A stretch of DNA of 64,000 nt from an uncultured Collinsella sp. (GTDB lineage: Bacteria > Actinomycetota > Coriobacteriia > Coriobacteriales > Coriobacteriaceae), in assembly GCA_900544205.1 (NCBI GenBank), contig UQUG01000001.1, positions 1 through 64,000 of the forward strand, read 5' to 3'. Of this stretch, positions 14,958 to 22,254 are shown one piece after another. The stretch's first letter is position 1. Each line of letters begins with the position of its first letter. A program made the translations under genes and the position numbers. Below the pieces are notes generated by a model that saw only the letters and a program-made list of their open reading frames with translations, did not search any database and had not been told where the DNA came from.

Positions 14958-15383
14958 ATGGCTATCTACCAGCGGAAATGTGATTTTGTGGCGGGAAAAG
15001 GGCGTGAAAAACTGACCAAGGAGGGCATCGAGGATGCCGTCCGCCTGTGCCGTGCCGGAATGACCGACAGGGACATCGCCGCATATCTCGGGGTCGCACG
15101 CGAGACGTACAGCCGCTGGATCAACCACCCCAGAACAGACAATCAGCGTCAACTGTGTCACGTTCTAAAAAAGGCCGAGGTCGAGCGCAAGGCGACGCTC
15201 GTGGGCCGCATCATGGACGCGAGCGGCGACAGCTGGCAGGCGGCGGCGTGGCTGCTCGAGCGCAAGTACCCGCAGGAGTACGCCAAGGCGCAGCGCATCA
15301 TGGACACAACCGATACGGCGGTGCTCAAGGCCGCCAAGGAGCTGGTGCTGTCCGTGCCGTCCTCAATCGGCGGGAAAGAGTAG
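14958..15383 (+). CDS. terS: Terminase small subunit
   Basis: 141 residues. A helix-turn-helix for DNA binding (VRLCRAGMTDRDIAAYLGVARETYSRWINHP) is followed by a helical C-terminus (AAAWLLERKYPQEYAKAQRI) that mediates oligomerisation and contact with the large subunit. The ATG at 14958 is the first good start after the dyad; ribosome site weak (AAGGTGGG 16 bases upstream). Directly upstream of terL. Confidence 0.85.
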   Translation: MAIYQRKCDFVAGKGREKLTKEGIEDAVRLCRAGMTDRDIAAYLGVARETYSRWINHPRTDNQRQLCHVLKKAEVERKATLVGRIMDASGDSWQAAAWLLERKYPQEYAKAQRIMDTTDTAVLKAAKELVLSVPSSIGGKE

Positions 15384-15386
15384 CCG

Positions 15387-16583
15387 ATGCCGCTCACGAG
15401 GATGCAGCGCGAGTACCTCGCCAACTGCACGCACCGCTACAACGTGAAGTGCGGGGCGACGGGCTCGGGCAAGAGCTACGTCGACATAGCCGTGACCATA
15501 CCGCAGAGGCTTCTCGCCATGAGGGGCGAGGGGCTGGCGGTGATGATCGGGAACACCCGCTCGACGCTCGAGCGCAACATCCTCGAGCCGATGCGCTCGC
15601 TCTACAGCGAAGACGTCGTCAGCCAGATCGGGCGGGACAACACGGCCCAGATATTCGGGCGCAAGGTCTACTGCCTCGGGGCGGACAAGAAGACAAGCGT
15701 ATCCAAGATTCAGGGCGCCACGTTCGAGTGGGTCTACGGCGACGAGGTCGCCACGTGGAGCGAAGATGTGTTCCAGATGCTCAAGAGCCGCCTGCGCTGC
15801 GAGCACAGCCGCTTCGACGGCACCTGCAACCCCGACAGCCCGAACCACTGGCTCAAGCGGTTCCTCGACGGCGACAGCGACATCTACAGGCAGGACTACA
15901 CGATCTGGGACGGTGCGCTGGCGCCGGATGTCATCGAGGCCCTCATCAAGGACTACGGCAGCGGCGTGTACTACGACCGCTACATCTTGGGCAAGTGGAC
16001 GCTGGCCGAGGGTCTGGTCTACCCCGGGTGGGAGGGTGCCCTAGAGAGCCGGTATACGGGCAGCGCCGCCAAGTACGCGGTGTCTTGCGACTACGGCACG
16101 CAGAACGCCTTCGCGGCGCTGTTGTGGGCGTTTGACGGCAAGGTGTGGCACGCGGTGGACGAGTACCGCTACTCGGGCCGCGACACGGGGCACCAGAAGA
16201 CGGACGCCGACTACGTGGCCGACATGGCCGACTTCGTGCGCGGGCTGGGCAAGCCGCCCACGTTCATCATCGACCCGAGCGCCACGAGCTTCATCGCCGC
16301 GATGCGGCAGGCCGGGTTCAAGACCAAGAAGGGGCGCAACGACGTCGCGGACGGCATACGAGAGACGGGGGTGTGCCTGGGCAACGGCACGGTGCGCATC
16401 TCCGACGCCTGCGCGGGGCTGATAGGCGAGCTCGGCGGCTACTGCTGGGACGCCAAGGCGGACGGCGACAGGCCTGTCAAGGTCGAGGACCACAGCTGCG
16501 ACGCGCTCCGTTACGGCGTGGCAACACTGCGCATGTACAAGCCTGCGAAAGAGCAGGTAAACCCATTCTTTGGAGGGAGGTAA
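15387..16583 (+). CDS. terL: Terminase large subunit (PBSX-type)
   Basis: 398 residues, the ATP-driven DNA packaging motor and nuclease. Walker A GATGSGKS (residues about 24-31) and Walker B WVYGDEV form the ATPase. The nuclease domain shows SCDYGT, FIIDPSA and DHSCDALRYG with metal-binding Asp residues. It starts 4 bases after terS and ends just before the portal start. Normal length for the PBSX-type family. Confidence 0.95.
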   Translation: MPLTRMQREYLANCTHRYNVKCGATGSGKSYVDIAVTIPQRLLAMRGEGLAVMIGNTRSTLERNILEPMRSLYSEDVVSQIGRDNTAQIFGRKVYCLGADKKTSVSKIQGATFEWVYGDEVATWSEDVFQMLKSRLRCEHSRFDGTCNPDSPNHWLKRFLDGDSDIYRQDYTIWDGALAPDVIEALIKDYGSGVYYDRYILGKWTLAEGLVYPGWEGALESRYTGSAAKYAVSCDYGTQNAFAALLWAFDGKVWHAVDEYRYSGRDTGHQKTDADYVADMADFVRGLGKPPTFIIDPSATSFIAAMRQAGFKTKKGRNDVADGIRETGVCLGNGTVRISDACAGLIGELGGYCWDAKADGDRPVKVEDHSCDALRYGVATLRMYKPAKEQVNPFFGGR

Positions 16584-16587
16584 CGGC

Positions 16588-18012
16588 TTGTCTAAGGGGC
16601 CTTTGGTGACCGATGGCGACCTCAAGGCGGCGGCGTCGGCGACGGCGTTCGCGGCCGATGCCATCGAGCGGCACATGTCGAGCGAGATGTACCGCAACGC
16701 CGTCACCGCGAACGAGTACTACCGCCAGCACAACGTCACGATCAACCGTTTCGTGCAGAAGATCTACTCGTGCTCCGGTGCCGAGGCCGAGGACTTCACG
16801 GCCTCGAAGCTGAGGCTGGCGAGTAACCTGTTCAAGCGCCTAAACGTCCAGCGCTGCACGTACTCGCTCGGTAAGGGCGTGAGCTTCGTGGACGTCTCGG
16901 CGGGCGGCAAGGACACGACCAAGGAGGGGCTTGGCGACCGCTTCGACGACGACGTCATGGAGATGGGGCTCAAGGCGCTCATCCACGGTGTGTCATTCCC
17001 GTTTTGGAACCTCGACCACATCGACGTGTTCACCGCCGACGAGTTCTGCCCGGTGTGGGACGAGTACTCGGGGGCGCTATACGCCGGCGTGAGGTTCTGG
17101 CGGCTCGACTCCGACCATCCGTGGCACGCGACCCTCTACGAGCAGGACGGCTACACGGAGATGGTGTCGGGCGGCAGCGGCTTCGACTTCGAGGTGGCCG
17201 AGGCCAAGCGCGCCTACAAGGTCACGTACCGGGAGATACCGGCGGACGGGATGAAGCTGGCCGTCGATGCGGAGAACTACTCCCGCCTGCCCATCGTGGC
17301 GGTCTGGGGCAGCGACGCGCACCAGAGCACGCTCGTCGGCATGCGCGAGAGCATCGACGCCTACGACCTCATCAAGAGCGGCCTGGTGAACGACACGCGC
17401 GACTGCGCGCAGATCTACTGGCTCATCAACGGAGCCGGCGGCATGGACGACAGGGACCTCGACCTGTGGCGGGCGAAGCTCAAGCTGACGCACGTGGCCG
17501 AGGTCGACGCCGAGCAGGGGCAGTCCGCGACGCCGTACACGCAGGAGGTGCCCGTCGAGGGCCGCAAGGAGACGCTGGCGCAGATCAAGGCCGACATCTA
17601 CGAGGACTTCGGCGCGCTGGACGTCCACACCATCGCGGCGGGGGCGACCAACGACCATATCGACGCGGCATACCAGCCGATGGACGAGGAGGCCGCCGAG
17701 TTCGAGCGCCACATCCGCGAGGGTATCATGGACATCCTCGCCCTCCAGGGCATCGAGGACACGCCCGTGTTCACGCGCACTCGCATCAGCAACACCAAGG
17801 AGCAGGTCGAGACCGTGTGCCTGGAGGCCGAGTGGCTGGACGAGGAGACGATCCTGCGAAAGCTGCCGAACATCACGCCCGACGAGAGGGCGAAGATTTT
17901 GGAGCGCAAGCAGCGGGAGCAGGAGGAGCGCATGGCAGCGCTGCCGCCCGCCCTGGCGGCGAACGCGAAGGGTGCCCAGGAGGGCGACGAGGACGAGGAA
18001 GGTGATGAGTGA
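16588..18012 (+). CDS. Portal protein (SPP1 gp6-like)
   Basis: 474 residues. Forms the dodecameric vertex through which DNA passes. The pattern FVQKIYSCSGAEAEDFTASKLRLASNLFKRLNVQRCTYSLGKG, the PIVAVWGSDAHQSTLVGMRESIDAYDLIKSGLVND core and the C-terminal helical crown with charged tail fit the SPP1-type portal family. The TTG at 16588 was chosen because GGAGGGAGG lies 7 bases before it; it overlaps nothing upstream. Next to terL as expected. Confidence 0.9.
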   Translation: MSKGPLVTDGDLKAAASATAFAADAIERHMSSEMYRNAVTANEYYRQHNVTINRFVQKIYSCSGAEAEDFTASKLRLASNLFKRLNVQRCTYSLGKGVSFVDVSAGGKDTTKEGLGDRFDDDVMEMGLKALIHGVSFPFWNLDHIDVFTADEFCPVWDEYSGALYAGVRFWRLDSDHPWHATLYEQDGYTEMVSGGSGFDFEVAEAKRAYKVTYREIPADGMKLAVDAENYSRLPIVAVWGSDAHQSTLVGMRESIDAYDLIKSGLVNDTRDCAQIYWLINGAGGMDDRDLDLWRAKLKLTHVAEVDAEQGQSATPYTQEVPVEGRKETLAQIKADIYEDFGALDVHTIAAGATNDHIDAAYQPMDEEAAEFERHIREGIMDILALQGIEDTPVFTRTRISNTKEQVETVCLEAEWLDEETILRKLPNITPDERAKILERKQREQEERMAALPPALAANAKGAQEGDEDEEGDE

Positions 18013-18707
18013 TGGCGGCATTGCAGGTGCTTGACGGCGAGCTGTGGCAGTGGGACACCGGGCGCGAGGTCGAGGTTGTCGGCTGCGAGCAGGTGCATTT
18101 CGCCAAGTCGACCACGGGGACGTGCTACACGGTTGCGGTGGCCGACAGCAAGGCGAAGATTCCCGACGAGCTGCTCCAGGCGGCTGGGCGCGTGTACGCA
18201 TGGGCCTACATCACGGACGAGGCTTACGGCGGGCGCACGCGCATCGAGGCGCTCTGGGACGTAAAGAGGCGAGCCAAGCCCGCCGAGTACATCTACGAGC
18301 CGAGCGACCAGCGCACCATCAAGGACGCGGAGACGGCGCGAGACGAGGCCAAGGCCGCGCAGAAGGCGGCGGAGGCCGCACGCGACAAGGCTGTCGCCGC
18401 CGAGGTCAAGGGGGCACGCGCCACGACTCTTGCCTCGGGCTCGGAGGCAACGGCGGCGATGGAGGGCAACGTGCTGGTCGTCGGCGTGCCGAAGGGCGAC
18501 GCGCTGAGATACAGCGACCTCACCGCCGAGCAGAAGCGCGAGCAGGATTCGACCAAGGCCCTCGCCGACGCGCAGGCGGCGCTCAAGGACGCCAAGACGG
18601 CAGCCCTGAACTACCAGTCGATTATCGACTCGGCGGCTGCCGTGACGGCGCTGGGACTCAAGAAGGTAAACGGCAAGATTTGCCAAATGCGAAAGGTAGG
18701 TGCCTAA
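18009..18707 (+). CDS. Tail-fibre/baseplate-like protein with coiled coil
   Basis: 232 residues. The N-terminal part (VLDGELWQWDTGREVEVVGCEQVHFAKS ... RVYAWAYITDEAYGG ... KRRAKPAEYIYEPSD) matches a domain common at the start of Gram-positive phage tail-fibre or baseplate proteins. A long Ala/Lys/Glu coiled coil follows (about 105-185), then a short end. It overlaps the portal stop by 4 bases. Such genes normally sit near the holin, so it appears moved with the DGR cassette. Confidence 0.7.
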   Translation: MMAALQVLDGELWQWDTGREVEVVGCEQVHFAKSTTGTCYTVAVADSKAKIPDELLQAAGRVYAWAYITDEAYGGRTRIEALWDVKRRAKPAEYIYEPSDQRTIKDAETARDEAKAAQKAAEAARDKAVAAEVKGARATTLASGSEATAAMEGNVLVVGVPKGDALRYSDLTAEQKREQDSTKALADAQAALKDAKTAALNYQSIIDSAAAVTALGLKKVNGKICQMRKVGA

Positions 18708-20333
18708 ATGGCCGATACGCAGGCAACCGAGCAGGCAACCGAGGGGTTCGAGTACGCGGACCCGCTGGCATCGGACAAGGCGGTATGGGCGCTTGTCGGC
18801 GCGGTAAAGAACCTGGGCGACCAGAAGGCGCTCGAGCGCGACGCCTCTACGGGCCGCTACTCCAACGAGAGCGTCGCCGCGATGGTGGACAAGCACAAGA
18901 CGGGGCTGGTGTACACGTTCCTCATCCCGGCGGGCAGCCCCACCGACATTCAGCCGATGAGCGCCGCCGCGAAGCGCGTGGCCTCCACCGAGTTCGTGCC
19001 CGCGACGGCGACGAGCGCGGCTGTCGACCCGTTCGACACCGAGGGCGGCCCATGGTTCCACGTGTCCGCCAACGCCGGTGCCGACGCCGACGGCGTGCCG
19101 TGGGTCGAGGCCATCGACGGCGTCGACTATGGCTTCTCGCGCGTGGACAACGGACACGGCAACAACGTCTACGAGATCGCGCCGGTCGTGTGGCAGGCGG
19201 TCGAGGTACTGACGAACGGCAACCTGCTCGTCTCGTGGTCCGACAGCCGATTCAGCGGCTCGCAGCCGAACCCCAAGGCGTTGCTGCCAGACGGCACGCT
19301 GCGACCGTACATGCTGACGCCGACGTATCCCATGAGCATCGACGCCGACGGGCGCCCGCGCTCCGTTTCGGGCGCGAAGGTCGCCAACCGCACGACGTCG
19401 CACGACTCGCTCGTCGACCTTTGCAAGACCGCGACCACGGGCTACTCGGGCATGAGCGTCTACGACCAGTGGTATATCAACTTCCACCAGTTGACCAAGA
19501 CGCTCTGCAAGTCCTCCCAGGTGGACTTCCCGGGCTGCACGGACTTCAACATCCAAATTCACCCCGCGCTCGCCGAGACGGGCGTCACGCGCGTGGTCGT
19601 CACCGCCGAGCAGGCGGCGAAGATTCCCGTGGGTGCGTCGATGATGTACGGCACCGACACGGGCACCACGTGTCCAGACCGAGGCGCCGCGGCGGCGTAC
19701 GACGTGTTCGACGGCGCGGTCGTCGGCGGCAAGGAGACGCTCGCAGACGGCAACGTGGCGCTTCTCATGGACGTCGCCAAGGCGTTCGACACGACCGTGA
19801 ACACATGGCTCCAGAGCGCACCGTGGAGCACGGGCAACACCGATGCCCTCGTTGGCGACGGCCAGGTGGCGAAGGACGGCAAGCATCCGTTCAAGGTCGG
19901 CGGCGTCGAGACGGGGCTGGGCCTGTGGGAGTTCATGGGCGATACGCTCTTCGTTTCCGACGGCACGGGCTTCGGCATCGCGGTCAACCCCGACACCCGC
20001 AATGAGAAGAAGAATGCCGTGGCGGACGGGGTGACCCCGACGGCGGCGTGCATGCCGACGGCAGATGGCTACATGCTCGACATCCAGTTCGTCAATGGCC
20101 TTATCTTGGGAAAGGGGCTCGGCGGCTCGGCGACGACCGGTGTCGGCGACTACTTCTACTTCGACACCTCCGGCGGCAAAGTCAAAGGCACAATCCGTCT
20201 GGTTCCGTTCCTCGGCGGCCTGTGGTACGGCTCGGGCGCCGGTCTTCGTTGCGCGAGCTCGCGGGTCTGGTCCGGTGGGGCCGCTTGGTGCTTCGTCTCC
20301 CGGCTTTCTGCTACGGGCCGTAGCCGGGGGTGA
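18708..20333 (+). CDS. DGR target protein, C-terminally diversified tail/receptor-binding protein
   Basis: 541 residues. Starts one base after the preceding gene. The N-terminal part is tail-protein-like (YTFLIPAGSPTDIQPMSAAAKRVASTEFVPATA; WYINFHQLTKTL; FPGCTDFNIQIHPAL). The C-terminal part (about 430-541) has the layout of C-type-lectin-fold DGR targets. The variable repeat covers residues about 498-535, with 14 codons altered relative to the template, 13 of them changing the residue (for example Asn to Gly, Tyr, Val, Cys). The unmutated template would read GSNAGLRYANSRN then ATWNFVSRQ, a classic DGR motif. It probably sits at the tail tip and binds the host receptor (inference). Only eight residues follow the repeat. 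Confidence 0.9.
   Translation: MADTQATEQATEGFEYADPLASDKAVWALVGAVKNLGDQKALERDASTGRYSNESVAAMVDKHKTGLVYTFLIPAGSPTDIQPMSAAAKRVASTEFVPATATSAAVDPFDTEGGPWFHVSANAGADADGVPWVEAIDGVDYGFSRVDNGHGNNVYEIAPVVWQAVEVLTNGNLLVSWSDSRFSGSQPNPKALLPDGTLRPYMLTPTYPMSIDADGRPRSVSGAKVANRTTSHDSLVDLCKTATTGYSGMSVYDQWYINFHQLTKTLCKSSQVDFPGCTDFNIQIHPALAETGVTRVVVTAEQAAKIPVGASMMYGTDTGTTCPDRGAAAAYDVFDGAVVGGKETLADGNVALLMDVAKAFDTTVNTWLQSAPWSTGNTDALVGDGQVAKDGKHPFKVGGVETGLGLWEFMGDTLFVSDGTGFGIAVNPDTRNEKKNAVADGVTPTAACMPTADGYMLDIQFVNGLILGKGLGGSATTGVGDYFYFDTSGGKVKGTIRLVPFLGGLWYGSGAGLRCASSRVWSGGAAWCFVSRLSATGRSRG
20198..20310 (+). repeat. DGR variable repeat (VR)
   Basis: 113 bp at the 3' end of the target gene. Aligned without gaps to the template repeat at 20411-20523, it differs at 19 positions, every one a template adenine. 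All 92 non-adenine template bases are unchanged. Confidence 0.97.
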
Positions 20334-20369
20334 ATCAGGGCGTAGCCCTGAGAGGGGGCTGGCCCCCTC
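20311..20369 (+). repeat. Three tandem hairpins between VR and TR
   Basis: Inverted repeats at 20311-20323 (6-bp arms), 20336-20350 (5-bp arms, CGTAG loop) and 20352-20369 (8-bp GC-rich arms, 2-base loop). In the Bordetella phage DGR a hairpin just after VR promotes mutagenic homing (established). The first of these abuts VR and the target stop codon lies between the first and second. Confidence 0.7.
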
Positions 20370-20410
20370 CTAACTCCAAACAGGGATTCACGGTGAGGGC
20401 GGCGCTGGTT

Positions 20411-20523
20411 TCTGGTTCAGTTCCTCGGCAACCTGAGGAACGGCTCGAACGCCGGTCTTCGTTACGCGAACTCGAGGAACAGGTCCGGTAGGGCCACTTG
20501 GAACTTCGTCTCCCGGCAATCTG
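20411..20523 (+). ncRNA. DGR template repeat (TR) within the template RNA region
   Basis: 113 bp, same length as VR, in the 347-base gap between the target and the reverse transcriptase. It holds 21 adenines, 19 of which are changed in VR. Most lie in AAC, AGG, TAC, ACT or CAA/CAG codons in the target frame, as in DGRs tuned for AAY codons. The rest of the gap (20524-20680) has no convincing ORF and probably belongs to the template RNA with its reverse-transcription signals. Confidence 0.95.
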
Positions 20524-20680
20524 TCTATAAATCTCTACTCGCACCGTGTCTACCGCGCCCGCCGCTTTCTGGCGGGACGCGGCTCTGCCTGACTCCTTTG
20601 AGTGAAATTTGTCCGCAAGGCTCACGGGCTGGTAGCCGCAAGGCGAACGCTCGTATGACAGACAGAAAGAGCTTTGATCT

Positions 20681-21712
20681 ATGAAAACCTACTGCAAGGG
20701 CATCGAGTTCACGCGCAAGAGCGTCGTCGAGGCCCTGCACCGATGGAAGAAAAGTGACTCCGGCAAGGAGAACGGCTGGCGCGTCGCCGACGAATACGGC
20801 ACCGAGACGGCGTTCGTCGACCGCATCTGGCTAGAGCTCTCGACCGAGACGCTTACGTTCGAGCCGATTCGAACCTACCTGAAGCACGACCCGAACAACG
20901 GCAAGCTGCGCGAGATAAGCGTCGAGAGCATCAAGCGGCAGGTCTGCAACTACCTGTGCGTTGGGGCACTCGAGCCGCTCCTTGCCGCCAAGGTCGGCTT
21001 CTGGCAGGTGTCGAGCGGCGTCAAGGGCAAGGGCGCGGCGCTGGGGATGCGCAAGCTCAGGCGTGAGGTTCACCGCTTCGCCTACCACGTACACGTCGAC
21101 ATCCGCAACTGCTACGGCTCGATGCGGACGGAGATAGTGGAGGGTCTGGTGGCGCGCTACGTCAAGAACAGCCAAGTCCTCTACCTGCTCCATTCGCTGC
21201 TGTCGACGATGAACGGCGTCCTTATCCTCGGCAGCTACCTGTCGCTTCGGTTGGCGGCGCTCGTGATCTCGTTCGCGTACCACGCGGTCGAGGAGGCGGC
21301 GAAGGAACGGCGCGGCAAACGCGTGAGGCTCGCGGGATGCCAGGTGTGGTACGCCGACGACGGCTATTTTCTCGGCAACTCAAAGCGTTCGCTCAGGAAG
21401 GCCGCGGCCATCGCCGCGCGCGTTTTGGGGCGGCTAGGATTGTCGCTGAAACCGTGGAAGGTGAGGCGCAACGGCGCCGAGCCCATCGACTTCGCGGGCT
21501 ATCGCATCTGGTGCGCTCGCGGGCGCCGGGTCGACTTGCGAAAGAGGCTCTGGAAACGACTGCGACGCGCGTTCGCGCGCTACATGCGCGGGCGCACCGA
21601 GCGCTTGGCGAGGCGCGTGTGCTCTTACTGGGGCTGGCTGAAAACGGCTGTCATGGAGCACCAGATGAACGTCAAGCGGTGCATATTCAACGCGGCGAGG
21701 GCCGTGGGTTAG
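20681..21712 (+). CDS. DGR reverse transcriptase
   Basis: 343 residues. Motif A is YHVHVDIRNCYGSM with catalytic Asp140; motif C is QVWYADDGYFLG with the YADD box at residues 224-227. Upstream are GKLREISVESIKRQVCNYL and a basic GVKGKGAALGMRKLRRE stretch; downstream is the thumb with RIWCARGRRVDLRKRLW. Motif 4 reads LGSYLSLRLA instead of the GxxxSQ of many DGR enzymes. Starts at an ATG with an AGAAAGAG ribosome site. It makes adenine-mutagenised cDNA from TR that replaces VR. Confidence 0.95.
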   Translation: MKTYCKGIEFTRKSVVEALHRWKKSDSGKENGWRVADEYGTETAFVDRIWLELSTETLTFEPIRTYLKHDPNNGKLREISVESIKRQVCNYLCVGALEPLLAAKVGFWQVSSGVKGKGAALGMRKLRREVHRFAYHVHVDIRNCYGSMRTEIVEGLVARYVKNSQVLYLLHSLLSTMNGVLILGSYLSLRLAALVISFAYHAVEEAAKERRGKRVRLAGCQVWYADDGYFLGNSKRSLRKAAAIAARVLGRLGLSLKPWKVRRNGAEPIDFAGYRIWCARGRRVDLRKRLWKRLRRAFARYMRGRTERLARRVCSYWGWLKTAVMEHQMNVKRCIFNAARAVG

Positions 21713-21722
21713 GAGGAAAAAT

Positions 21723-22064
21723 ATGGTTGTGAAGTCGGAGCGAACGGGCGAGAGGCCCGAGACGGTCGAGATCGCGGGGACCGACGTCTGGCTGCGCCGC
21801 GGCATCGCCGAGGGCGAGCGCGAGGAGCAGGGAGGCGAGGGCGGTTCCGTCAAGGTGAAGGTGTTCACCTATGAGGAGCTGCACTTCACCGACCCGACTG
21901 GCGAGCTGACGGTCGAGGGCGCAAAGGCCGACTTTGACACCGTCTGGACGGCACACGAGGCGGACGGCATGAGCATGGAGGAGCAGATCGCATCGCTCCA
22001 GCAGCAGGTCGCCGACTCGCAAGCGGCCCTTCTCGAGCTCGGCGACATCGTTGGAGGTGAGTAA
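21723..22064 (+). CDS. Tail-fibre-associated small protein, 113 residues
   Basis: Starts 11 bases after the reverse transcriptase with a TTAGGAGGAAAAAT ribosome site. Contains TDVWLRRGI, YEELHFTDPTGELTVEGAKADFDTVWTAHEADGMSMEEQIASL and a C-terminal coiled coil. This layout fits small proteins that follow tail-fibre genes in Gram-positive phages. It occupies the place where some DGRs carry avd, but it is acidic and does not look like the four-helix Avd protein. Confidence 0.65.
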   Translation: MVVKSERTGERPETVEIAGTDVWLRRGIAEGEREEQGGEGGSVKVKVFTYEELHFTDPTGELTVEGAKADFDTVWTAHEADGMSMEEQIASLQQQVADSQAALLELGDIVGGE

Positions 22065-22065
22065 C

Positions 22066-22176
22066 TTGGCGAAGATCTACTACCGCGCCGTGAAAAGCGG
22101 CAAGCGCACGCTCGAGAGCGTTCCCGAGCGCTGGCGCGACGAGGTACGCCAGATGCTAGAGGCAGACGGCGAGTAG
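22066..22176 (+). CDS. CD1375-like microprotein, 36 residues
   Basis: TTG start two bases after the previous stop, GGAGGTGAG ribosome site. AKIYYRAVKSGKRTLESVPERWRDEVRQML closely follows the CD1375-like pattern (KIYY..I..G..T...VP.RWR..V). In clostridial phages this tiny gene follows the tail fibre just before the holin, supporting the view that the whole cassette is a tail-tip module. Confidence 0.7.
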   Translation: MAKIYYRAVKSGKRTLESVPERWRDEVRQMLEADGE

Positions 22177-22180
22177 GGAA

Positions 22181-22208
22181 GGGCCCCGGCTTCGGTCGGG
22201 GCCCTTTT
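22181..22208 (+). terminator. Terminator closing the DGR cassette
   Basis: 8-bp perfect GC stem (22181-22188 with 22197-22204), GCTTCGGT loop, then TTTT. It separates the DGR cassette from the head genes downstream. Confidence 0.85.
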
Positions 22209-22254
22209 CCGTTATGCGCGGGCGACCATGCGTGCCGACGATTGGAGGCGGCGC

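Noticed and set aside
20335..20625. Minus-strand ORF across TR as a possible avd
   Set aside because: It reads antisense through the template repeat, is Ser/Arg-rich and does not resemble Avd.
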